A DNA stretch of 5,936 bases. Origin: Bacillota bacterium. Its GTDB lineage: Bacteria > Bacillota > Clostridia > Clostridiales > Clostridiaceae. The first letter of the stretch is position 1. Every line of letters begins with the position of its first letter. The notes beneath the pieces were generated by a model that made no database searches, had not been told where the DNA came from, and was given only the letters and a program-made list of their open reading frames with translations. This document shows positions 1 to 5,032 of the stretch, piece after piece. The stretch spans positions 1-5,936 of the forward strand of contig JAUZPI010000152.1 of assembly GCA_030706015.1 (NCBI GenBank), given 5' to 3'. A program made the position numbers and the translations under genes.

Positions 1-366
1 CCTCATAGGGCCAAATTCTCCATACAAAGTTTTTTCTTTATCAAAATAGTATGTATACACTCTACCTCCTACTCTATCTTCCAATGCATCTAAAACAGTA
101 ATATTGAAGCCTAGCTTTCTAAGTTCAAAGGCTGCCGACAACCCTGCCAGCCCTCCTCCAATGATTCCAACTTTTAAACCTTTAAACTCTCCATGTCTAG
201 CATAATTCGCAATATCAGGAGGGGGAGACATAAGTTGCCTTATGATATATAAATCTTCCAATCTTTTTTTCTCAGATAGTGCGTAATATGCTAGTGTATA
301 CCTGTCTGAATCCTTTGGATTATCTGGTTGTATCGGATAGTATGTGAACTGACTATTTAAACTCAT
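1..366 (-). CDS. Flavin monoamine oxidase / L-amino-acid-oxidase-like FAD oxidoreductase, N-terminal part
   Basis: The frame stays open for 122 codons from the ATG at 366 to the window edge, so only the N-terminus is visible and the stop lies outside. After a leader of about 60 residues comes a Rossmann FAD-binding segment: residues about 65-80 read KVGIIGGGLAGLSAAFELRK (GxGxxG dinucleotide motif). This is followed by the acidic end of strand 2 (VLDALEDRVGGRV), which includes the DRVGGR signature of the amine oxidase superfamily. The last residues, EFGPMR, resemble the ELGAMR region of L-amino-acid oxidases and tryptophan 2-monooxygenases. By family, it would oxidise an amine or amino acid using FAD and O2 or another acceptor; the substrate cannot be read from this piece. 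A GGGAG ribosome binding site (379-383) lies about 12 nt before the ATG, slightly far. The leader before the FAD motif is longer than in minimal monoamine oxidases but typical of the LAAO branch. Confidence 0.85.
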   Translation of the reverse strand, partial: MSLNSQFTYYPIQPDNPKDSDRYTLAYYALSEKKRLEDLYIIRQLMSPPPDIANYARHGEFKGLKVGIIGGGLAGLSAAFELRKLGFNITVLDALEDRVGGRVYTYYFDKEKTLYGEFGPMR

Positions 367-395
367 TTTATATTATTACTCCCATATCTACTTGA

Positions 396-410
396 TACTA
401 TGATATAGTA
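396..410. repeat. Short inverted repeat upstream of the FAD oxidoreductase gene
   Basis: TACTAT and ATAGTA flank a 3-nt GAT, forming a perfect 6-bp hyphenated palindrome 30-44 nt upstream of the oxidoreductase start codon. It could be an operator or a small 5'-leader stem. In such AT-rich DNA a 6-bp repeat can also arise by chance, so only the sequence symmetry is certain. I could not identify a convincing -35/-10 pair for this gene. Confidence 0.3.
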
Positions 411-544
411 ATATGTGAATCTGAGTACATAAATGACACTTTATTTTAAATGAATAAATATATATGGCATCTAACAGAAGTTCTTTAAACTATTATATTT
501 CCATACCCATGATACAGATTATCCCTCAACCACAATCTCCAGAA

Positions 545-712
545 TCAGTGTGAATGTCTATGATGTATGTCCGGGGTGTGCGGATGCTCATGTAATATTT
601 CCTCATGCTCATGAGTGTGCGCGTGATACCCATCCTTTGGAGTCTCCCCTGATGGATGATAATGCCTGTGCTCATGAATCTTTTTTTCATGCAAGTGCTT
701 ATGAGAATGATC
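545..712 (-). pseudogene. Histidine-rich protein remnant
   Basis: The minus strand is open for 55 codons between in-frame stops (TAA at 713-715, TGA at 545-547), and 18 of the 55 residues are His. They alternate in HxH and HEH patterns: it begins DHSHKHLHEKK, has HAHTHEHEE in the middle and ends HHRHSH. Such tracts bind Ni, Zn, Co or Cu and occur in nickel-insertion chaperones, metal transporters and free-standing metal-storage proteins. No ATG or ribosome binding site leads into the frame; the only in-frame alternative start is a weakly placed TTG. It therefore looks like the C-terminal tail of a gene whose front is lost or frameshifted. The alternating His codons (CAT/CAC) are unlikely by chance, which argues for true coding ancestry on this strand. 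The parent family cannot be decided. Confidence 0.5.
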
Positions 713-807
713 TTACTTCAGAAGGAGAATTGTACCAGGATCATTATAGGAAGTAATACGACAAACATAATATTAGATATATCTCCCAACAAGAGAAAAG
801 ATAGGAT

Positions 808-1002
808 TCAACCAATAAATGGCGTGGTTCCCAAAAAGCATCTGTTCTTGTACTTCCTAAACTTCTCATTCACGCTTGCTTCTGCAAATTCCACAATACC
901 ATTGTAGGATTCAGCACCACTAGTTATAGCACATATAGCTACACCAATAATATCTATCAGCTTATACCTTTTGTTTGGTTTCTCGACAAAACCATTAAAA
1001 CA
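808..1002 (-). pseudogene. ISAs1-family transposase N-terminal remnant
   Basis: Read on the minus strand, residues encoded at about 850-972 run KRYKLIDIIGVAICAITSGA and then ESYNGIVEFAEAS. This matches the well-known start of ISAs1-type DDE transposases (KLxDIIxIAICAVISGAExWxxIEEFG). In the family this segment is the N-terminal associated domain preceding the catalytic DDE region. Here the frame has no ATG, the homology fades after about 40 residues and a TGA follows at 808-810, so the catalytic domain is absent. Neither terminal inverted repeats nor target-site duplications were recognised. It is a dead, truncated insertion-sequence relic of roughly a tenth of a normal transposase (about 370 residues). 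The identification rests on motif recall, not a search. Confidence 0.65.
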
Positions 1003-1140
1003 TAAGGAGGTTCTTTTTTTTAGTTTTAAATATTTCCAGCTACCGCTGTCAAGAAGTCACTGGGAATCTTCTACATATATCAATTTTATATTTGTAAGAA
1101 ATCTAGGTAATTATATCTTTAACACAACCTTTATATTTTA

Positions 1141-1185
1141 TTTACAAAATTAATAATTTATGAGTGTAAATTTTACAAAATTAAT
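1141..1185 (+). repeat. 14-bp direct repeat upstream of hemerythrin
   Basis: TTTACAAAATTAAT occurs at 1141-1154 and again at 1172-1185, with starts exactly 31 bp apart (about three helical turns). The second copy ends just before the -10 box of the hemerythrin promoter. Together with the TGTAAA/TTTACA palindrome at 1165-1177 this could form a two-site operator. The role as a regulator site is inference; the repeat itself is directly visible. Confidence 0.55.
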
Positions 1186-1193
1186 GTTATAAT
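1165..1193 (+). promoter_or_regulatory. Extended -10 promoter of hemerythrin with overlapping palindrome
   Basis: A perfect TATAAT (1188-1193) is preceded by TG one base away (TGTTATAAT, 1185-1193), a vegetative extended -10. The hexamer 17 bp upstream, TGTAAA (1165-1170), is a poor -35, as is common for extended -10 promoters. That hexamer is also the left arm of a 13-bp palindrome, TGTAAA-T-TTTACA (1165-1177). A protein bound there would cover the -35 region and probably regulate the promoter. Transcription would start near 1200, giving a leader of about 25 nt before the ATG at 1226. Confidence 0.65.
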
Positions 1194-1225
1194 TTGTTTT
1201 AATAACAAAAACGGAGGTAATTAGT

Positions 1226-1624
1226 ATGTTTGATTGGAAAGATACCTATAGTACTAGTATTAGTAAAATTGATGAACAACATAAACAATTATTCGAACTA
1301 GCTCACAATTTATATTCAATCGTTTCAAAAAAGGGTGATAAAGATAACTATGATGAGTTAGCTCATGCACTATCTGAATTAAAGGATTATACTGTTTATC
1401 ATTTTGAATATGAGGAAAAATTGATGGAACAATATAATTTTCCAGAAGTTATGGCGCATACAAAAGAACACAGTGCCTTTGTAGATAAAATCTCAGAGGT
1501 AAAAGCTCAAGATTTAGACCTAAACCAAAATAAGGTTGCAATGGATCTTCTTATGTTTATTGCAAATTGGATAGAAAGTCATATACTTAAATCTGATATT
1601 AAATATAAAGACTTTTTCAAATAA
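1226..1624 (+). CDS. Bacteriohemerythrin (single-domain, O2-binding di-iron protein)
   Basis: This 132-residue protein is the full length of a stand-alone bacterial hemerythrin: a four-helix bundle that binds O2 reversibly at a non-haem di-iron centre, probably in the cytosol since there is no signal peptide or membrane segment. All seven iron ligands are present in family order: H19 (DEQHKQL), H59 and E63 (YHFEYEE), H78 and H82 (HTKEH), H119 and D124 (HILKSD). The start is set by a strong GGAGG at 1213-1217, 8 nt before the ATG. By family knowledge it could scavenge, sense or deliver O2 in an anaerobe, or store iron; the sequence alone does not decide. It is monocistronic: its own extended -10 promoter lies upstream and a hairpin terminator follows. 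It converges with the modular hydrolase gene. Confidence 0.97.
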   Translation: MFDWKDTYSTSISKIDEQHKQLFELAHNLYSIVSKKGDKDNYDELAHALSELKDYTVYHFEYEEKLMEQYNFPEVMAHTKEHSAFVDKISEVKAQDLDLNQNKVAMDLLMFIANWIESHILKSDIKYKDFFK

Positions 1625-1638
1625 ATCGCCATACTTAT

Positions 1639-1654
1639 ATGAATCTCTATTCAT
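1639..1654 (+). terminator. Weak hairpin after hemerythrin
   Basis: ATGAAT and ATTCAT flank a CTCT tetraloop 15 nt after the hemerythrin stop, and T-rich DNA (TTTATATTTTAATAATTTT) follows. The stem is only six mostly A-T pairs, so it may be an auxiliary pause or attenuating site. The main terminator is the longer hairpin at 1689-1735. Confidence 0.3.
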
Positions 1655-1686
1655 TTATATTTTAATAATTTTAATTATAAAAAAAA

Positions 1687-1735
1687 GCAGCACAGAAATC
1701 CCATTATTAAAATAAGATTTCTGTGCTATTATTTT
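1687..1735. terminator. Bidirectional rho-independent terminator between convergent genes
   Basis: AGCACAGAAATC (1689-1700) pairs perfectly with GATTTCTGTGCT (1716-1727) over 12 bp. Part of the 15-nt interval can pair further (TTATT with AATAA). To the right the plus strand continues ATTATTTT, serving hemerythrin. To the left a run of A (1679-1686) becomes a U-run on the minus strand, serving the large hydrolase gene. The stem begins only about 7 nt beyond that gene's stop at 1734-1736. The hairpin with T-tracts on both strands is directly visible; bidirectional use is inferred. Confidence 0.85.
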
Positions 1736-3686
1736 AAAAATCTTTCTGAAGCATAGTAAGTGCATCTTGTTTTTCCGAAGCAAATCGACTTATAAGATTT
1801 TGTTGTACAGTTGCAGAACAGCTGGAAAAGTATATATCTACCTTTGACCTTTCATCATATACTCCTGTGATAGTCTGCTCTTCTGTTAAATTTAATCCGA
1901 CCTTATTGAATATATATGTTCCTCCGGAAACTCCATGCTGAACCACTGTGGACCATAGTACATTTTTTAAGGCGTTTGTTTTTTTGCTTATATCAAACCC
2001 TTTATTTACTAGTATTTTAGCACCTGCATCATAGTAAGCATATTTTATATAGGCCTTTTGAAGCTGTTTAAAACCAAAAGCATCCTCGCTAGCTATCTGC
2101 TTCCAAGTGTTATCAAAATTCGTTCCATTAGTATTACCATCAGCCTGTTCTGCTGTTATTAATCTATTATAATAATTTAGATTTTGATTTTTAAGCCAAC
2201 TAAGAAATTCGTTTAATGACCCAGCATTTACTGATAACTGCCAAGCACCATAGGATTTTCCACCTGGATCTCCTGATGTGTTTGATATAGCACCTGGATC
2301 ACCATTAGACTCATATTGAGCTGACAGTATTCCTAAATAATCATCACTACTATTTATAGGCTGGATATAACTAGCATAAACATATGCAGTACCAGTTCCA
2401 TAAGCTATCTTATACCAACCAGAACTGTTATCAAGTATTTGAACCTTGTCCAAGTAATTTAAAGTGCCTAGCTTACTTGCAGAGGTACTTGGACTTGACC
2501 TAACATTTAATGTTGGATTTGCTGTAACAAAACCTGTATTCATTATAAATGAATCCACAAATTGTTTTCCTGTACCATCTACATTTATCTTATATAGCTT
2601 ATTCCCATCTGAGGCATTTGCATAATATATTGAGGTATCAATGATATTTATTATACCTGTACCATCTGATGTATTTAAAGATTCATCTCCAATCTTATAT
2701 TTTAAAGTTCCATCATTTTTCATCTTATATAGCTTACCATCTGTCTTGCTGCAAAAATATATCCAGTCTCCAACTATATTCATTTGTGCTATTTGCTCTG
2801 AACTAATTTTCTGCTTATTGCTACCATCTATATTTATTCTATATAATAGGTTGTCCATATTGCTTGCATAGTAAATCATTTCATTTGATATACAGTAAAA
2901 TCCAACAGATTCAGCAGTTATTGCAGTCTTCTCACTGCCGTCATTCTTAACTCTGTACAATTTTGAACCATCAGTTTTATTTGTATAGTAAATATATTGC
3001 CCTAAAATTGCAAATCTTCCAATTACATCATCAATAACTTTAACATTATTTGTACCATCTAAATTGCACTTGTACAATTTATTTGCATCTTGGCTGCATT
3101 GATAATATATAAATCCACCCTCTACAATAAAATTACCTGTATTACCTGAAACTATTTTTGTCTTTGCAGTTCCATCTTTATTCATGCTATATATACTATT
3201 ACTATCACTGCAATCTGTATAAAATATTTTATTTCCTATAACATTAATACTGCTTACTGGATTATCGCTAAGCTTAATCTTGCCCGTTTCGTCTCTATTC
3301 TTTCTATAGAGCTTTCCTCCATCATTGTCGTTTTTATAATATATGTATCCATCGTCATTTGCTGCTACTGAATTATTCATAAGATTTCCAATGGTATTTC
3401 CAATGGAAATACTATAATTATCTAAGTAATTCGAAGAAATACCCTTTGAGATAAGTACTAAATCATATAAATCTACTATTGAGTCTCCATTTACATCATA
3501 CAATGTATTTTTTGAATTGTATGCTGAAGCTGCAAGTGCAACATCCATTATATCAACTACGCCATCACCATTTAAATCTTTGCTTAAAGCCGTACCACTA
3601 ATGGTTTCAGCTCTTGCAATAATGCTGAAATTTAAAACACATACCCCAGCTAATAATATAGCTGTAAATCTTAATTTTCTATTCAT
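1734..3686 (-). CDS. Secreted modular protein: dockerin, DUF5050 repeats, SH3b, VgrG3-like muramidase domain
   Basis: An exported protein of 650 residues (numbered from the ATG at 3686). Residues 1-26 form a Sec signal peptide with an ARA cleavage site. Residues 37-83 form a type I dockerin with two Ca-binding loops: D37/N39/D41/D45/D48 and D64/N66/D68/D72/D75. Seven repeats of about 39 residues (pattern IYY..KLY..N.DGT), starting near 114, 153, 192, 231, 270, 308 and 352, match DUF5050 and could form a seven-bladed propeller. Residues 385-443 are a bacterial SH3 domain (LNVRSSPS, GWYKI). The rest (about 448-650) resembles the C-terminal peptidoglycan-glycosidase domain of VgrG3-type proteins, with the YESNGDPG..GDPGGKSYGAWQ signature; E459 and D473 are candidate catalytic acids. 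The likely role is extracellular wall hydrolysis or binding. A GTG nine bases upstream (3695) would add three residues, but GGGTG at 3693-3697 fits as the ribosome binding site of the ATG. The gene is monocistronic, with its own promoter and terminator. Confidence 0.88.
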   Translation of the reverse strand: MNRKLRFTAILLAGVCVLNFSIIARAETISGTALSKDLNGDGVVDIMDVALAASAYNSKNTLYDVNGDSIVDLYDLVLISKGISSNYLDNYSISIGNTIGNLMNNSVAANDDGYIYYKNDNDGGKLYRKNRDETGKIKLSDNPVSSINVIGNKIFYTDCSDSNSIYSMNKDGTAKTKIVSGNTGNFIVEGGFIYYQCSQDANKLYKCNLDGTNNVKVIDDVIGRFAILGQYIYYTNKTDGSKLYRVKNDGSEKTAITAESVGFYCISNEMIYYASNMDNLLYRINIDGSNKQKISSEQIAQMNIVGDWIYFCSKTDGKLYKMKNDGTLKYKIGDESLNTSDGTGIINIIDTSIYYANASDGNKLYKINVDGTGKQFVDSFIMNTGFVTANPTLNVRSSPSTSASKLGTLNYLDKVQILDNSSGWYKIAYGTGTAYVYASYIQPINSSDDYLGILSAQYESNGDPGAISNTSGDPGGKSYGAWQLSVNAGSLNEFLSWLKNQNLNYYNRLITAEQADGNTNGTNFDNTWKQIASEDAFGFKQLQKAYIKYAYYDAGAKILVNKGFDISKKTNALKNVLWSTVVQHGVSGGTYIFNKVGLNLTEEQTITGVYDERSKVDIYFSSCSATVQQNLISRFASEKQDALTMLQKDF

Positions 3687-3717
3687 TTGTATCACCCATC
3701 ATCTAAAATTATTATTC

Positions 3718-3736
3718 AATTGATAGTTCATCAATT
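3718..3736. repeat. Inverted repeat in the hydrolase leader
   Basis: AATTGAT (3718-3724) and ATCAATT (3730-3736) form a perfect 7-bp inverted repeat around AGTTC. It lies between the predicted transcription start (about 3760) and the start codon at 3686. It could be an operator just downstream of the promoter or a 5'-leader stem. No matching T-run follows, so it is not a terminator. Confidence 0.45.
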
Positions 3737-3766
3737 AAAGTATTTATTTTGTATATCACTAATAAA

Positions 3767-3795
3767 ATTATAGCACTCGAACATAAGTAATACCA
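3767..3795 (-). promoter_or_regulatory. Extended -10 promoter of the modular hydrolase gene
   Basis: On the minus strand TGCTATAAT (3767-3775) is a perfect TATAAT with the TGn extension, the same extended -10 form as the hemerythrin promoter. The hexamer 17 bp upstream, TGGTAT (3790-3795), is a weak -35. The predicted start near 3760 gives a leader of about 75 nt carrying the inverted repeat at 3718-3736. A vegetative sigma-A-type promoter is the simplest reading; nothing here looks like a sporulation sigma site. Confidence 0.55.
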
Positions 3796-3825
3796 TAATA
3801 CTGAAATAAATTATCCTCGGACATG

Positions 3826-3861
3826 AAAAAATTACTAGTGCTACCTAATCACCAGTAATTT
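3826..3861 (-). terminator. Rho-independent terminator of the germination genes
   Basis: Eight bases after the frameshifted Ger(x)C stop, the minus strand carries AAATTACT-G-GTG (3861-3850), a 9-nt loop and CAC-T-AGTAATTT (3840-3829). One mismatch interrupts an otherwise complementary stem, which runs directly into six T (3831-3826). This is a typical factor-independent terminator closing the Ger(x)C transcription unit before the divergent part of the hydrolase promoter region. Confidence 0.8.
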
Positions 3862-3868
3862 AGCATAG

Positions 3869-4974
3869 TTATTTTATAATACCATACATATCAATTTTAA
3901 CATCAGCTTGTGCATTAATTTTTGCATTCTTATATAGTTCTCTCCATTCTTCATTGTTGTAATCCATTCCATACTTGGCTCTCAATTTATCACCAATACC
4001 CAATGGATCACTGCCTACCTGTTGAGTATACTTTAATAAACATAAAATATCTTTATTAAGCTGATCCGACATAAATTTTTCATATTTTTTTTATACTTCT
4101 CCATACTTACATTATCCCATTGGTACTCATCTAAATTGACTTTTAGAGATAGCATTACATTTACCACAGGCTGTTTTCCTTGCATTTTAACCTCAATCTT
4201 GCTCTTTGATTTTTTTATCATAACTATCATGCCTTCTTTTAACGGATCCTGTATTTCGACGGAGTTTGGTGATGGAAAGATATAAGTTGCACTTTTTAAC
4301 TTATTTGTTAAAGCAATTAATAGCGTAGTTTGATGAGTACTTATTTTACCAACCATTTTATCACCTGAGAACAAAGCGCTCCCGCTAATTTTAACGTCCT
4401 TTGGTCCTGATTTTATCATTGGACAAAAGGGGTCTAAACCCTTTGCATAATAACAGGTGTCAAAATAAGCTATTGTGGCATCATTTATATTAGATATGTT
4501 TTTATTATTAGTAAGCAGTTGATTTACATACATTGAAGGCAGAGGCTTATTCTTATACGCGGCTGACATCTCAATCAAGCTCCTAGGGCTGCCTTCCACT
4601 ATTACTACATAAGGTAATATTGCGTCAACGGGATCTCTATGGAATATCTCTAACATTTCATGAATTCCCTTCTCTGCCAGTTCATCAGAAAACAAAATTT
4701 GCTGCAATTTTCCCGCTTCTATAATCTTTGGCGAACTCTTTCTGGCTTCTTCCCTTCCCTGCCTAAGCACATTAATTTCTTCAATATTCAATTCAGGAAG
4801 ATTAGTTTTTTCAATTCCTATTACCGGAAGAGCGTAGACAACTAATATCTTTTTATCCTTCCCAGTTTCAATTCCCATTTGCAATATAAAACCTGTTCTC
4901 TCATATATCTTTTGGTCCCAGCATCCAGTAAGTAAGAGAATACATATGCAGCACAATATAAAAATTCTCTTCAT
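3869..4974 (-). pseudogene. Ger(x)C-family spore germination lipoprotein, frameshifted at an A8 run
   Basis: C-type subunit of a spore germinant receptor, a lipoprotein of the spore inner membrane. The first frame starts at the ATG at 4974 (GAGAGGTG ribosome binding site at 4985-4992) and has a lipoprotein signal with the lipobox LLTGC; the lipidated residue would be C18, followed by the family hallmark WDQ. It continues through the GerAC N-domain and most of the C-domain to K296, reaches an A8 run (4085-4092) and leaves frame, adding a short nonsense tail that ends at 4033. The correct C-terminus continues in the neighbouring frame (MSDQ...VGSDPLGIGDKLRAKYG...YGIIK, to 3869) and matches the intact neighbour residue for residue in pattern. 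One extra A would restore a 368-residue protein, a normal length for the family. The downstream ATG at 4072 has no ribosome binding site. It may be a real mutation, programmed slippage or a homopolymer sequencing error. Confidence 0.88.
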
Positions 4975-5032
4975 AAACTATAAACACCTCTCTTAAATTT
5001 ATTAAAAGAGAAAGTATATTAAACTCACATAA

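Larger units (their letters stand above)
367..1164. other. Gene-poor relic region between FAD oxidoreductase and hemerythrin promoter
   Basis: About 800 bases without an intact gene. The longer plus-strand open frames (550-756, 656-907, 971-1153) lack ribosome binding sites and recognisable domains, and they overlie minus-strand protein relics, so I treat them as shadows. What can be supported is on the minus strand: a histidine-rich remnant (545-712) and a degraded ISAs1-type transposase N-terminus (about 808-1002). A further 14-codon fragment at about 1029-1070 (reading KIPSDFLTAVAGNI and then a stop) looks protein-like but is too short to name. The region looks like a decayed insertion and gene-loss scar. 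Confidence 0.6.

Noticed and set aside
367..544. Riboswitch or other structured RNA upstream of the FAD oxidoreductase
   Set aside because: No recognisable conserved core, only AT-rich sequence with one 6-bp palindrome.
550..756. Plus-strand open frame of 68 codons, rich in His, Asp and Cys
   Set aside because: It has no ribosome binding site, and its composition is explained as the complement of the histidine-rich minus-strand frame, whose HxH pattern is far more regular.
656..907. Plus-strand open frame of 83 codons
   Set aside because: No ribosome binding site or domain; it overlies the minus-strand His-rich and transposase relics.
971..1153. Plus-strand open frame of 60 codons
   Set aside because: No ribosome binding site before its start; it is antisense to the transposase remnant and low in complexity.
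2641..2871. Plus-strand open frame opposite the modular hydrolase
   Set aside because: It is a shadow of the repeated IYY/KLY units on the minus strand.
1914..3400. DNA-level tandem repeat in the hydrolase gene
   Set aside because: The repetition is at protein level (seven diverged units of about 39 residues, encoded at about 2513-3347); nucleotide copies are too diverged to be a recent repeat array.
3869..4072. Separate small gene starting at MSDQ
   Set aside because: It is the frameshifted C-terminus of the Ger(x)C gene; it aligns with the tail of the intact paralog and has no ribosome binding site of its own.
4989..5011. 6-bp inverted repeat TCTCTT/AAGAGA overlapping the ribosome binding site of the downstream Ger(x)C gene, as a translational switch
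   Set aside because: The stem is short, AU-rich and has an 11-nt loop; too weak to claim as a regulatory structure or terminator.
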